This document shows positions 1 through 10,598 of a DNA stretch of 64,000 nt, piece after piece. Every line of letters begins with the position of its first letter. The first letter of the stretch is position 1. The notes under the pieces were generated by a model. The model searched no databases. It saw only the letters and a program-made list of their open reading frames with translations, and had not been told where the DNA came from. Source of the stretch: Candidatus Bathyarchaeota archaeon (GTDB lineage: Archaea > Thermoproteota > Bathyarchaeia > Bathyarchaeales > Bathycorpusculaceae); assembly GCA_026014595.1 (NCBI GenBank), contig JAOZHY010000009.1, forward strand, positions 124,001 through 188,000, given 5' to 3'. The position numbers and the translations under genes are program-made.

Positions 1-14
1 TTGAAGGTGCCTAC

Positions 15-206
15 ATGTTGATGGCAATAATTCTCTACTATCTTCAGCGTAGAGAACACAGGCTTGATGAAATTGTGGAGAAATTAGAGGGCATAGAAAG
101 TGAAACTGAAATTAAAACCTTGGTAACGCGGATGGAACAAAGGGGTCAACTGTTAAATAGTGGCGACTTCTACAGGATTGCCCCAAAAATAGGGGGGTTC
201 CAGTAA
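15..206 (+). CDS. hypothetical small protein, possible winged-helix-like
   Basis: ORF 63 aa; helical, HTH-like pattern; no firm family. Confidence 0.4.
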   Translation: MLMAIILYYLQRREHRLDEIVEKLEGIESETEIKTLVTRMEQRGQLLNSGDFYRIAPKIGGFQ

Positions 207-270
207 AACCTTAATCTATATATGGATGTTGTTCTGAAATGCTTGGTTAGAAGTAAGTATTGGTGAGTGT

Positions 271-663
271 ATGAGCAGACCAGTTGATGTTGGAAGCTTG
301 CGCGTTGGCGGTTACATGATTATAGACAACGAACCGTGCCGCATAGTGGACATAGCTAAATCGAAACCTGGAAAACACGGGTCCGCCAAAGCCAGAATCG
401 TGGCTATCGGCGTGTTTGACGGTCAAAAGCGCCAGTTCGTCAAGCCCGTGGACAGTAGCGCTGAAATCCCCATTATCGACAAGCGGCCTGGTCAAGTGTT
501 TGCTGTGAACCCCAACGGTGTGCAGATTATGGATTTGGAGACGTATGAGTATGTGGATGCGCCTTTTCCGGATGAGGAGGACTTGAAGGCTAAGCTTACT
601 CCGGGCGCTGAGATCGAGTACTGGAAGATAATGGGCAGAATAAAAATCGTAAGAGCCAAGTAA
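271..663 (+). CDS. eif5A: translation initiation factor 5A (aIF5A)
   Basis: SKPGKHGSAKARIV hypusine-loop motif; full length 130 aa. Confidence 0.97.
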   Translation: MSRPVDVGSLRVGGYMIIDNEPCRIVDIAKSKPGKHGSAKARIVAIGVFDGQKRQFVKPVDSSAEIPIIDKRPGQVFAVNPNGVQIMDLETYEYVDAPFPDEEDLKAKLTPGAEIEYWKIMGRIKIVRAK

Positions 664-840
664 TCCCCATTTTCTGTTTTCTTTCCGTCAAGGTTTATTT
701 TCCTGTTTGCCACAGCTTATTCTGAAGCCGATGATGCATGAAGAGCCGTCTGAATTGTGAAGAGCTTATAGGGGCTGAGGCTTCACTGCCGCTCATGCCT
801 TATTTGCTCTGGTGGCAGACCCGCCCTGTGGAGCCTGTTT

Positions 841-896
841 GACCTACCCCTCTATAGTTTCTGCATAGAACCACTATTAGGCTCCAAATAGGCTCG
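841..896 (+). repeat. dispersed intergenic repeat copy A
   Basis: GACCTACCCCTCTATAGTTTCTGCA...CTATTAGGCTCCAAATAGGCT; related copies near 13147 and 56930-56994 (reverse). Confidence 0.65.
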
Positions 897-1050
897 CGTC
901 TGCTTTATCTTCATGATTTTTTACTCTTCCCTTATTTTAGGTTCATTTTTTTTAAGCAAGCCTTCCGTTAATCTTTGATGATGAGTCACCGTTTTTTGCT
1001 GCAACATATATAAATGCGCCAACCGTGCTTTTTAGGATTGGAGACCACTC

Positions 1051-2385
1051 ATGGCTTTAGACCGCTTGGGTTCGTCGCTAACTGATGCCATCAAGAAAAT
1101 CTTCCGCGCTGGAGTAGTTGACGAAGCAGCAGTGAAGGAACTGGTGCGCGATATACAGCGTGCGCTGCTTCAGGCGGATGTGAACGTTCAGCTTGTGCTC
1201 GCCATATCCAAGCGAATCGAAGAGCGCGCTCTCCAAGAGAAGGTTCCTCCTGGCATCTCGAGGCGCGAGCACGTCATCAAAGTTGTCTACGAAGAACTAA
1301 CCCGCTTTATCGGCGAGAAACCTGTCCCGGTCAAGTTGGAACCAGGCAAGAAAAAAATAATAATGCTGGTCGGCATTCAAGGCTCGGGAAAAACCACCCA
1401 AGCCGCTAAACTCACCCGCTACTTCCAGAAGAGAGGGCTGAAACCAGCGATGATTTGCGCGGACACTTACCGCCCTGGCGCGTACGCGCAGCTTGAGCAA
1501 CTGGCGAAGCGCATTAACGTTCCGGTGTACGGTGACCCTAAGGCTAAGGACCCTGTTAAAGTGGTGACAGAAGGACTGAAGCAGTTCGCCGACAAAGATT
1601 TGATAATCGTCGATACAGCAGGGCGCCACAAGGAGGAACAAGAGTTAATCAAGGAAATGAAGAACCTCGAGAAGCGTATCAATCCTGACGAGGTCATGAT
1701 GGTGATTGACGGCACAATCGGGCAGCAAGCACTGGTTCAGGCAAAAACCTTCCATGAAGCCACGCCCATAGGCTCCATCATCGTCACGAAGCTTGACGGT
1801 TCAGCCAGAGGAGGCGGCGCTTTATCAGCGGTTGCAGCAACAGGCGCGCCGATAAAATTCATCGGTACAGGGGAGAAAATCGAAGACATCGAGCCCTTTA
1901 TTCCGTCGCGCTTTGTCGGGCGCCTTTTGGGCATGGGAGATTTGGAAACCCTTCTTGAGAAGGTACATGAAGCCGAAATCAAGGTTCCCCAGAAAAAAGC
2001 CAAGGAGATCCTCAGCGGCAAATTCACCCTGACAGACATGTACGACCAGTTCGAAGCCGTGAGGGGCATGGGTCCCTTCCGAAAAATCTTCAAGATGCTG
2101 CCTGGCATGTCCTATGACGTGCCTGAAGATATGCTCGGCCAAGCTGAGGGACGCTTGGAAAAGTGGCGTGTAATAATTCAGTCTATGCGTCCTGCTGAGA
2201 GAGACAATCCTAAAATATTGAATTCCTCGCGGATAAGGCGGGTGGCGCGGGGTTCTGGGACAAGCGAGAAAGACGTGAAGGAGCTTCTGAAACAGTACGC
2301 GATGATGCGCAGGATGCTGAAGACGTTCAAGCGGAAGAAGAGGCTGCCTTTCATGGGCAAAGGGTTTCCAACGGATTTCAAGTAG
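1051..2385 (+). CDS. srp54: signal recognition particle 54 kDa protein
   Basis: GIQGSGKTT P-loop, DTAGRH, TKLDGSARGGG, M-domain. Confidence 0.98.
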   Translation: MALDRLGSSLTDAIKKIFRAGVVDEAAVKELVRDIQRALLQADVNVQLVLAISKRIEERALQEKVPPGISRREHVIKVVYEELTRFIGEKPVPVKLEPGKKKIIMLVGIQGSGKTTQAAKLTRYFQKRGLKPAMICADTYRPGAYAQLEQLAKRINVPVYGDPKAKDPVKVVTEGLKQFADKDLIIVDTAGRHKEEQELIKEMKNLEKRINPDEVMMVIDGTIGQQALVQAKTFHEATPIGSIIVTKLDGSARGGGALSAVAATGAPIKFIGTGEKIEDIEPFIPSRFVGRLLGMGDLETLLEKVHEAEIKVPQKKAKEILSGKFTLTDMYDQFEAVRGMGPFRKIFKMLPGMSYDVPEDMLGQAEGRLEKWRVIIQSMRPAERDNPKILNSSRIRRVARGSGTSEKDVKELLKQYAMMRRMLKTFKRKKRLPFMGKGFPTDFK

Positions 2386-2394
2386 GCTCGTGCC

Positions 2395-3732
2395 ATGGAC
2401 GTTCTGGAAAAAGCATTGCTCATGTTGGAGAAGTATCCTCTCTGCGACCACTGTCTCGGCAGGCAGTTCGCACTTCTCGGCTACAACATAGAAAACGACG
2501 CCAGAGGCAAAGCGCTGAAACTCGGCTTGACGCTGCAAGCCAGCGCGCTCTATTCTTCAAAACAAGAGGAAGGCACCAGAAGACTGAAAGTGCTGGCAAC
2601 CAACGGGTTCAGCCCTGAAGCCCAAACAACACTTAAGCACCTGAAAAAGCGGGTTTCCAAGAAAAGCCAGCCGCAAGCATGCTTCTTGTGTGAAGACAAG
2701 TTTCAACTGGTTGAGGGGCTGGTTCAGAAAGCGTTAGCTACGCTTGCTCCATTCGAGTATACCACTTTTCTGGTGGGCGTCGAAGTGCCCGTCACCGTGG
2801 AAGAACGGGAAGACGAGTTCAAAGCCGAGTTCGAAGTAAGCTACGGAGAAAGCATACGACACGAGTTCGGGCGTGTACTGGGCAAGGCTCTTGCAGAGCG
2901 GAACGGCAAGGAAGTAGAGTACAAGAAACCCGACATTGTTGTAGTCATAAACCCCTTCACAGAGCATGTCCGCCTTCAGGTTAACCCGCTCTTTGTGGCT
3001 GGTCGCTACAGGAAACTGGTCAGAGACATCCCACAGTCGAAATGGTATTGCTCCAGCTGCCGCGGAAGAGGATGCGAAAAATGCGGGTGGACAGGCAAGA
3101 TGTATCCTGAATCGGTTGAGGAACTGGTTTCAAAACCTTTGTTGGCGGCGGCAGAAGGCGCGAAATCTTCCTTTCACGCGTCTGGACGCGAAGACATTGA
3201 TGCACGCATGCTGGGTAGCGGGCGCCCTTTTGTGCTTGAGATTTCAAAGCCTAAGAAGCGGTTTTTGGACCTGAAACAGCTCGAAGACGAAGTTAACGCG
3301 GGCGCCGCGGGCAAGGTGGAGATATCACATTTACGGTTTGCAAACAAGGAGCTTGTGCGACGGTTGAAGAAGGGGGAATCTGCGCAGAAGGAGTACCGCG
3401 TGCTCGTTGAATTTGAGAATCCCGTGTCTGAGGATGATTTACACCTGTTGGAAGAGAAGCTGACTGGCACTTCAGTGAAGCAGCAGACGCCCTTGCGGGT
3501 TCTGCATCGAAGGGCAGATTTGACGCGGGAAAAGTACATATATAAGGTTAAAGTTAAGAAGGTGTCGCCTAACAGGGCTGAGCTGGAAGTTCGTTGCCAG
3601 GGCGGCCTTTACGTTAAGGAGTTAGTGTCTGGAGATGAAGGAAGAACAACACCGAGCGTTTCGGCTCTGCTTGGAAACAGAGCGAAGCCCCTTAAGCTGG
3701 ATGTTCTGAACGTTATTGTAGATGATGAATAA
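2395..3732 (+). CDS. pus10: tRNA pseudouridine(54/55) synthase Pus10
   Basis: N-terminal CxxC pairs (CDHCLGRQF, CFLCED), GREDIDARMLGSGRPF catalytic motif. Confidence 0.93.
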   Translation: MDVLEKALLMLEKYPLCDHCLGRQFALLGYNIENDARGKALKLGLTLQASALYSSKQEEGTRRLKVLATNGFSPEAQTTLKHLKKRVSKKSQPQACFLCEDKFQLVEGLVQKALATLAPFEYTTFLVGVEVPVTVEEREDEFKAEFEVSYGESIRHEFGRVLGKALAERNGKEVEYKKPDIVVVINPFTEHVRLQVNPLFVAGRYRKLVRDIPQSKWYCSSCRGRGCEKCGWTGKMYPESVEELVSKPLLAAAEGAKSSFHASGREDIDARMLGSGRPFVLEISKPKKRFLDLKQLEDEVNAGAAGKVEISHLRFANKELVRRLKKGESAQKEYRVLVEFENPVSEDDLHLLEEKLTGTSVKQQTPLRVLHRRADLTREKYIYKVKVKKVSPNRAELEVRCQGGLYVKELVSGDEGRTTPSVSALLGNRAKPLKLDVLNVIVDDE

Positions 3733-3743
3733 GAAGGTGAATT

Positions 3744-4043
3744 GTGATGAAAGGGTCAAAAGGCTATTATGCGGGTGCACGAGGTCTCCTGACGAAACCT
3801 GTACGAGAGAAGGGTAAGCCTAAGCTCAGCAAGCTGCTGAACGAATATGCGCCTGGTTCCCAGGTAATAATCAAGATGGATGCAAGCGTGCAGAAGAGTT
3901 TGCCTCACAAGCGCTTTCACGGCAAAATCGGAACTGTGGTAAGCCGGCGAGGACGCGGGTACGTGGTGAACGTGCCCCAAGGAGACGCCGTTAAGCAGAT
4001 AATCGTCCGGTCAGAGCATTTAGAGCCGTATAAGGGGAGTTGA
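3744..4043 (+). CDS. rpl21e: 50S ribosomal protein L21e
   Basis: family-typical KGSKGYYAGARGLLTKP... HKRFHGKIGTV. Confidence 0.95.
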   Translation: MMKGSKGYYAGARGLLTKPVREKGKPKLSKLLNEYAPGSQVIIKMDASVQKSLPHKRFHGKIGTVVSRRGRGYVVNVPQGDAVKQIIVRSEHLEPYKGS

Positions 4044-4387
4044 AAATTATGGAAAAAAGAGAGGCAAGCGAACGTAAGCTCACTCTGCCGCAAGTAAAAA
4101 AAGTGCTGGAGAGCATCGGCGAGGAGAACCTGGATCAGATGCAGCGACGCACTCTGGATTACGTTAACAAGTTTTCCAAAGTCAGTGTGGAAGCGGCGGA
4201 AGGCCTTCTGGAAAAGCTTGTGAAAGAGTTTGGTTTAGACGAGGATGAGGCTGTTCAAGTCCTTAACTGCATGCCTGAAACCGTGGATGAGTTGCGCGTT
4301 TTCTTGGCGGGTGGACGCAAGATAATCGAGACAGCTAAACTTGAAGCTATTGTTGCCCTTTTGAATGAAAGCAGAACTCCGCAGTAG
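4040..4387 (+). CDS. rpoF: DNA-directed RNA polymerase subunit F (Rpb4)
   Basis: 115 aa; Rpb4-like; overlaps L21e stop, conserved archaeal gene order. Confidence 0.85.
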   Translation: MKIMEKREASERKLTLPQVKKVLESIGEENLDQMQRRTLDYVNKFSKVSVEAAEGLLEKLVKEFGLDEDEAVQVLNCMPETVDELRVFLAGGRKIIETAKLEAIVALLNESRTPQ

Positions 4388-4440
4388 CAGAAGTCGGATA
4401 AGTGTTTTAAGCAGAAAAGCCAATAGAGTAAAGGAGTTCA

Positions 4441-5016
4441 GTGACTGCCATGGAAAAGCGCTACGAGGAGTACGCCTACGTGTTAGACTTCTTGCAGCAC
4501 GGGCGCCCAGGTCTCCACCCGTCTGGAAGAGCTGGTTACCGAGCGGGCGCTCTGATTCAATGCGTCGGCGAAGAGTTCTTCACGTTGCTCGAGGCTTTAG
4601 TTAAGGAAGGCTTGATTCTTAAACCTAATGACCGTGTGTACGTGGGAAAGGATTCTCGCGAAGAAGTCACGTACATCATAGGTCGCATAGGCTTTGACGA
4701 GTTAACCGCTGCCGCGAAAGCTGAGCTTCCAACCGTCATAAGCCGCATCGTTTTGAATCGGGAGAAGTGGTTCGTGAACTTTTTCAACACGGCTCGGGCG
4801 ATTACTCCGCGGATGCACGCGCTGGAGCTGGTGCCTGGGATTGGCAAGAAGTACATGTGGCAGGTGATTAATCAGCGTGAACGGAAACCGTTTGAGAGTT
4901 TTGATGATTTGCAGAAGCGGACTGAACTGCCGAACCCTGTGAAGCTGATTACGAAGCGTGTGCTGGAGGAGCTTGAGGGTGAAAGCAAGTACCGTTTGTT
5001 CACGCGGGCGCAGTAA
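4441..5016 (+). CDS. DUF655 family nucleic-acid binding protein
   Basis: YEEYAYVLDFLQHGRPG, HhH-like ELVPGIGKKYMW; conserved next to rpoF/ksgA. Confidence 0.85.
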   Translation: MTAMEKRYEEYAYVLDFLQHGRPGLHPSGRAGYRAGALIQCVGEEFFTLLEALVKEGLILKPNDRVYVGKDSREEVTYIIGRIGFDELTAAAKAELPTVISRIVLNREKWFVNFFNTARAITPRMHALELVPGIGKKYMWQVINQRERKPFESFDDLQKRTELPNPVKLITKRVLEELEGESKYRLFTRAQ

Positions 5017-5026
5017 GGCATAAACC

Positions 5027-5845
5027 ATGAGCCTAGAAGAAACGAAGCTTCTACTTCGAACCCATCGAATTGCTCCGAACAGGCTTTTGGGTCAAAACTT
5101 CATGGTGGAGCCTGCCCTTTACCCGAAACTGAGCGATTACGCTTCGCTGAGCAAGACAGACGTGGTGTTGGATGCAGGCGCGGGCTTCGGCTTCTTAACC
5201 CGCTTCCTCTCGGAGAAATGTCAGCGCGTGGTGGCAGTTGAAAAGGACGCGCAGGTTGCCGACGTGCTTCGTGAACGGCTCCGCGGCGTGGACAACGTCA
5301 CTGTAATAGAGGGTGACTTGTTGAAAACGGATTTGCCCGAGTTTAACAAGGCAGTGGCGGTTCCGCCCTACTACCTGTCTTCCCGTTTGGTCCTGTGGCT
5401 TTTGGAGCGGAAAATTGACTGCGCCGTGCTCGTGCTTCAGCAAGAATTTGCCGAGCGCCTTGTTGCCGCGGTGGGTAGCGAAGCTTACGGCTGGCTGACC
5501 GTTGTAGCTTGGCACCGTGTAGAGGTGGAGCTTTTGGACGCCGTGGCGAAAGAGCTGTTTTATCCTCAGCCTGAGGTGGACTCAGTTATCGTGCGGTTGA
5601 TGTCTTGGAAGCAGGCGCCGTTCGAAGTGAAAGATGAAGCGTTCTTCAAGCAGATGGCACGGTGGCTCTTCACACAGCGCAACAAGAAGGTGAGCAACGC
5701 CTTGGAGCCATTCCTCAGGAGCACTCGTAAACTATCCAAGCAAGAAGCGGCGCGTTTGGCTGAGGCAGTTCCGTTTCGGGAAAGGCGAGCCCGAGACCTG
5801 TTGCCTAGGGACTTTGGAGAGTTAGCGAATGTCCTCGCGGAGTAA
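5027..5845 (+). CDS. ksgA: rRNA adenine dimethyltransferase
   Basis: LGQNFMVEP, DAGAGFGFLT, substrate motif variant VPPYYLSS. Confidence 0.93.
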   Translation: MSLEETKLLLRTHRIAPNRLLGQNFMVEPALYPKLSDYASLSKTDVVLDAGAGFGFLTRFLSEKCQRVVAVEKDAQVADVLRERLRGVDNVTVIEGDLLKTDLPEFNKAVAVPPYYLSSRLVLWLLERKIDCAVLVLQQEFAERLVAAVGSEAYGWLTVVAWHRVEVELLDAVAKELFYPQPEVDSVIVRLMSWKQAPFEVKDEAFFKQMARWLFTQRNKKVSNALEPFLRSTRKLSKQEAARLAEAVPFRERRARDLLPRDFGELANVLAE

Positions 5846-6443
5846 GCGCGTTTTCTTCGGTGATTACGTGTTTTTGGGTGATGAAAATGTATACGAGCCT
5901 GCGGAAGACTCGTTCCTCTTCGCTGAAAACCTCGCTGTGGACGAAGGCGACTGGGTGCTGGACATGGGCACGGGCTGCGGCATACTTGGGATACTTGCGG
6001 CGGCGAGGGCACGCGTGGTTGTGGCTGTGGACGTGAATCCTTATGCGGTCCGCTGCGCCAGGGACAACGCAGAGGTCAACAATGTACGTGGTAACATAGA
6101 TTTCGTCAGAAGCGACTTGTTCACTGGCTTTAGCGAGGCAGCCAAGTTTGACGTGGTGCTCTTCAACGCGCCTTACCTGCCAACCGAACCCAACGAAGGT
6201 GCCTCGTGGCTTGAGCGCTCGTGGGCAGGTGGCCCCGCAGGCAGACAAATCATCGACCGCTTTATTGATGAGGTGCCCGTGCACCTGAAACGGAGAGGGC
6301 GCATTCTCTTGATGCAGTCAACTCTGGCAGGTGTTGACGAAACCGTGCACCGCCTCGCTGAACATGGTTTGGAGACGAGTGTTGTAGCGGAGCAAGGGTT
6401 GCCTTTTTTCGAAAGAGTAGTTCTTTTGGAAGCTATGTTTTGA
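5829..6443 (+). CDS. HemK/PrmC-like class I methyltransferase
   Basis: EPAEDSFL, DMGTGCGILG, NAPYLP (NPPY-like) motif; overlaps ksgA. Confidence 0.88.
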   Translation: MSSRSKRVFFGDYVFLGDENVYEPAEDSFLFAENLAVDEGDWVLDMGTGCGILGILAAARARVVVAVDVNPYAVRCARDNAEVNNVRGNIDFVRSDLFTGFSEAAKFDVVLFNAPYLPTEPNEGASWLERSWAGGPAGRQIIDRFIDEVPVHLKRRGRILLMQSTLAGVDETVHRLAEHGLETSVVAEQGLPFFERVVLLEAMF

Positions 6444-6504
6444 CTGGTTTAGCAATACTTATTCTGTGTGCGCAAGCTATTTTTAACTTGTTTTTGATAG
6501 TGCT

Positions 6505-7149
6505 TTGCGGTGTTTATGTTTGGAATCTGAACCTGCTAATACTACCGCTTCTGCTCCAAATAATTCTGCAAAACCTCGCAGCCACATAAAACTTATAGCG
6601 GTCGTTGCCGTGGCTGCCATTCTATTAGTCGTTGGAGGTCTTCTCGTTTCATCCATACTCACGAAACCGCAAGGTCAAGACGCGTGGCTGTTCAAGGGCG
6701 CATACGCCAAGTATGAAGGCTCAACCTCGATGACGGTTATGGGTTTTGACGTTTCAGTAAGTTTTACGGTGCGACAAGAAGTGGTCGACTTCAACAATAC
6801 ACATGCGCAGGTTACCACCTCCTTCCGAATGAGTTCATCAGTCGGCGAATCTGTTGAAGATGAAAACACCACATGGGTTCCGCTTTCACAAGCAAGCTTC
6901 ATTAACGCTTTCGATGCGGGCAACTTTACAGAGAGCTACGAGGCTACTGTGAATATACCTGGCATCGGGACAAGAACCTGCACAGTCTACGAGTTTGAAA
7001 TTTCAGACGAGGGCTTAACCATGACCGTGTACGTCGATAAGGCTATTGGCTGGCCGCTGAAGATGACGGTAAGCATGACGGGCGAGAACCTGATGAACCT
7101 GCAGTTGGACATTAATCTAACAGAAACAAACATACCTGGACTAAAGTAA
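6505..7149 (+). CDS. hypothetical membrane-anchored extracytoplasmic protein
   Basis: TTG start; N-terminal TM IAVVAVAAILLVVGGLLV; secreted beta-rich remainder. Confidence 0.6.
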   Translation: MRCLCLESEPANTTASAPNNSAKPRSHIKLIAVVAVAAILLVVGGLLVSSILTKPQGQDAWLFKGAYAKYEGSTSMTVMGFDVSVSFTVRQEVVDFNNTHAQVTTSFRMSSSVGESVEDENTTWVPLSQASFINAFDAGNFTESYEATVNIPGIGTRTCTVYEFEISDEGLTMTVYVDKAIGWPLKMTVSMTGENLMNLQLDINLTETNIPGLK

Positions 7150-7360
7150 ACGGTTTTCACGCAGGCTAGAGATGAGCGAACACATTTCGAGGTTCATAGG
7201 AATCCTGCGCTGAAACCTATAGGGGGGTAGATTCCTATTTGCGCTTTCCGCTGTCAAAAGCATGTTGGAGACTATAAATAAAGGCTATAGACTGTTCCAC
7301 GCAATAGTTTCTACCTTGTGGAAATTACATTAGCGCCTTGAATAAGAAAATGAAGGCTTG

Positions 7361-8560
7361 CTATGCTTTTTTGGCTGACTGCAACGCCTTCCTTAGAATT
7401 TCCGCCTTATCGGTTTTTTCCCACGTGAAGTCTGGGTCTTCCCTTCCAAAGTGCCCGAACACAGCTGTCTTCCGATATATTGGCCGCAGAAGCTTCAGGT
7501 GCTCGATGATGGCTTTGGGTCTCATGTCAAAATTTTTCTTCACCAGCTCCAGAATCTCGTCGTCAGGCAGTTTTCCCGTGCCGCAAGTATCGACGAACAC
7601 TGAAATCGGTTGTGCTACGCCTATTGCGTAAGCTATTTGCACTTCGCATTCTTCCGCCAGACCTGCGGCAACAATGTTCTTGGCGATGTATCTTGCCATG
7701 TAGCTGCCTGACCTGTCAACTTTTGATGGGTCTTTTCCTGAGAAGCATCCGCCGCCGTGGCTTCCGAAGCCTCCGTAAGTGTCAACGATGATTTTTCGCC
7801 CTGTCAGTCCAGAGTCAGCTAAGGTTCCTCCAATAACGAACCTGCCAGTGCCATTGATAATGTACTTTGTCTCAGAATCCAGCTTGTCTGCAGGCACCAC
7901 GTACTTTATCACTTGGTTGATTATATCTTGCCGCAGCTGCTCCATGTCAACATCCTCAGCGTGTTGGGCAGCAACCACGACGGTAGTTACCTTTTCAGGC
8001 TTCCCATCACAATACTCCACTGTGACTTGAGATTTGCAGTCGGGTCTCAGATACGGCAGGATTCCGCTTTTCCTGCAATCCGCCAGCCGCTTGACAATTT
8101 TGTGCGCCAGCATAATGGGCAAGGGCATCAACTCCTTGGTTTCGGTTGTGGCGTAGCCGAACATCATGCCTTGGTCTCCGGCACCTTGCTCGTGAGTTTC
8201 AGTTTCATTCACGCCCATCGCGATATCCGGCGACTGCTCCTCCAAAGAAACCAGAATGCCGCAGGTCTCCCAGTCCAGCCCATCCTTGGCGTTGTCAAAC
8301 CCTATTTCCTTCAACGTGTTTCTGACAATCTTGGGAATCTGCACGTAACACTTGGTTGTGATTTGGCCAGTGACGATGACGTTTCCCTGCATGACCAACG
8401 TTTCGCAGTCAACCCTTGCTTTCGGGTCGTTGCACAAAATAGCGTCTAAGACACTGTCTGAAATTTGGTCTGCAACCTTGTCTGGATGGCCCTCTCCGAC
8501 GGATTCAGAGGTGAACAGGTATCTTCCTTTTTTTCTCATGGAAACCCCTTTGTTTAACAT
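7361..8560 (-). CDS. metK: S-adenosylmethionine synthetase, bacterial/eukaryotic type
   Basis: [48 protein letters not shown]. Confidence 0.95.
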   Translation of the reverse strand: MLNKGVSMRKKGRYLFTSESVGEGHPDKVADQISDSVLDAILCNDPKARVDCETLVMQGNVIVTGQITTKCYVQIPKIVRNTLKEIGFDNAKDGLDWETCGILVSLEEQSPDIAMGVNETETHEQGAGDQGMMFGYATTETKELMPLPIMLAHKIVKRLADCRKSGILPYLRPDCKSQVTVEYCDGKPEKVTTVVVAAQHAEDVDMEQLRQDIINQVIKYVVPADKLDSETKYIINGTGRFVIGGTLADSGLTGRKIIVDTYGGFGSHGGGCFSGKDPSKVDRSGSYMARYIAKNIVAAGLAEECEVQIAYAIGVAQPISVFVDTCGTGKLPDDEILELVKKNFDMRPKAIIEHLKLLRPIYRKTAVFGHFGREDPDFTWEKTDKAEILRKALQSAKKA

Positions 8561-8728
8561 GTGATAGGAAAGTTAATAACTTCATGCTTTTCTTAAAAGG
8601 CTTTCTCAAATAATACACAATACCAGATAGCGGTCAAGGTTCACTGAAAGCTGTCACTGCAACTCATCCTCTAAGCAGCCTCAGGAAATAAAACGCTTAA
8701 AAAGGTTCAAAGCAATCCTAAAAGTTAG

Positions 8729-9001
8729 GTGAGATTCAGCATGTCGGATTCAAGCGAGAAACTACCCATTTCAGACTATTATAAAGTAATTGACTACGTC
8801 ACGATTTTCAAAAGCGCAAAATGGTGGGAAGCAATCGTGGTTTACGAATCATCTGGAAGACGTTCGATAGGATTTTATCTCTGGGAAAAAAGGAACGACA
8901 CTTGGAAGAGGAAAAACAAGTTTAGTGTCAGAAACCTTGATGAATGGAACAAGCTGAAAAACGCTGTAGACCAGTTTACGCCAAAACTATCTTCCAAATA
9001 G
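8729..9001 (+). CDS. hypothetical protein
   Basis: 90 aa ORF, start 26 nt after an AGGTGAG-like site. Confidence 0.5.
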   Translation: MRFSMSDSSEKLPISDYYKVIDYVTIFKSAKWWEAIVVYESSGRRSIGFYLWEKRNDTWKRKNKFSVRNLDEWNKLKNAVDQFTPKLSSK

Positions 9002-9110
9002 CCTTCCAGTCCGCAAAAAGATGTCGAAAACGTGATAGTTTTTCTTTAGACTGTTCTTTTGCGCATAAATTATAATAACCAGCCGATTTAAATAGAAACG
9101 TGGAAGCGTT

Positions 9111-9749
9111 ATGTCCTCCACACTTAAGAGGTTCATCGAGAGCCTAGTTCATGGAAAAGCACCAGGACCCGCCCCCTCATTCTCCATGTTTCATATAATC
9201 CTAGCGCTGGAGCTTATGGCTGAAAAACCCATCGGACGCAACAAACTGGCTGAAAAGCTGGGCGTCGGAGACGGCGCAATCCGCACCATTATTGGCAGAT
9301 TAAAAGACGCAGGACTAATCTCCATTTCAAAAGAAGGCTGCACTCTCACCCCGAAAGGCTTGAAAATATGGAAAGAGTTTGAACAAATCTTTCCAAAGAG
9401 ACTTACGGTCGAAAAAACTGAACTAACAACTTCGAAATACAACTTCGGCTTCTTAGTCAAGAACAGCGGCGAAAAAGTCAAATCTGGCATCGAGCAACGT
9501 GACGCAGCGATAATGGGCGGCGCAAAAAGAGCCATCGTCATAGTGGCAAAGGGCGGTCACCTAATCATTGATTCGATAAGCAACGACATAGTGAAAGAGT
9601 TTCCGAAAGCCTCAAACCAAATTCTCAGAGACTTTAAACCTGAAGACAACGACGTAATAATAATTGCAGGCGCTGACGACCCATTAAGAGCCAAGCGTGG
9701 CGCGTTTGCCGCAAGCTGGATTCTCATCGATGGCGACAAGAAGAAGTAA
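9111..9749 (+). CDS. DUF4443-like winged-helix protein
   Basis: N-terminal wHTH GRNKLAEKLGVGDGAIRTIIGRLKDAGLIS plus conserved C-terminal domain. Confidence 0.7.
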   Translation: MSSTLKRFIESLVHGKAPGPAPSFSMFHIILALELMAEKPIGRNKLAEKLGVGDGAIRTIIGRLKDAGLISISKEGCTLTPKGLKIWKEFEQIFPKRLTVEKTELTTSKYNFGFLVKNSGEKVKSGIEQRDAAIMGGAKRAIVIVAKGGHLIIDSISNDIVKEFPKASNQILRDFKPEDNDVIIIAGADDPLRAKRGAFAASWILIDGDKKK

Positions 9750-9758
9750 AGTCAGAGT

Positions 9759-10538
9759 TTAGTAAGTGTATTTTTCTCCTCCAGTTAGAATGCGCTCCAA
9801 AGTGACGTTGACGTTCGTTAACCCCTCGTTTGTTTTAGCCGAGACAGGCATCAGCAAGAATTTCAAGCCAAGATGGGTGATGGCCTGCATCATGTTTCTG
9901 CTGAAAAGGCGTTTCGTGTCTTCCAACTCCTGCTCGATTGAATTCTCCAAGGCTTTCACGTTGGCAGACCAGTCAACAATTTTATCAGCTGCTTTTCTTG
10001 GAATCAGGTCGCATTTTGAAAGCAGGTGGATTTGCGGCTGGAAAAACCTGTTATAAACGGCTGCAGAAAGAAACATGTTAGAAACATAGTTAAGCGGATT
10101 AACCGAGAAAACAGCGTCAAACAGGTAAACGATGGCTTTAGGCTCCCTTGTGAGTTCGCTAACTATGTAGGGTCCGCTGGCTCTGAACGCGAAAAGCTCC
10201 ATCTGACCTGGAGTGTCCACGAGAACGATGTCAGCGTCAACAGCCTCAATGTCCTTTGTGATGTTTTCCACCTCATCCGCTATGAGGTCAGCAGCCATTA
10301 TCAAAGCACCGTTAGGTCCTAACCCATATTTCTCCATTAAATTGCCCACGTCCACGTAGTTTCTGACGTCAACGTCTGGCGAATAGGGAAGTTTCAAGGC
10401 TCCTGGGTCCAAGTTTACAGTTGCTACGTCTTGTTTTGACATTTTGAGCCATTCGCTGAAGGCTGCGGTGAAAAGTGATTTGCCTGAACCAGCTGTTCCT
10501 ATGATGAACGCGATTGGCATGTTTGACACTCCTTCCAA
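9759..10538 (-). CDS. GPN-loop GTPase (XAB1 family)
   Basis: GTAGSGKSLF P-loop, GPN tripeptide in LGPNGAL, DTPGQ. Confidence 0.95.
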   Translation of the reverse strand: MEGVSNMPIAFIIGTAGSGKSLFTAAFSEWLKMSKQDVATVNLDPGALKLPYSPDVDVRNYVDVGNLMEKYGLGPNGALIMAADLIADEVENITKDIEAVDADIVLVDTPGQMELFAFRASGPYIVSELTREPKAIVYLFDAVFSVNPLNYVSNMFLSAAVYNRFFQPQIHLLSKCDLIPRKAADKIVDWSANVKALENSIEQELEDTKRLFSRNMMQAITHLGLKFLLMPVSAKTNEGLTNVNVTLERILTGGEKYTY

Positions 10539-10598
10539 TGCGGTCTTTGTTAGTTTGGCTGTAATAACCTTTCTGTTAAGGAGTTGCGCTGCTTCGCG

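Noticed and set aside
1825-2538. 237-aa antisense ORF over SRP54/Pus10
   Set aside because: Overlaps two well-supported genes and has no recognisable motif.
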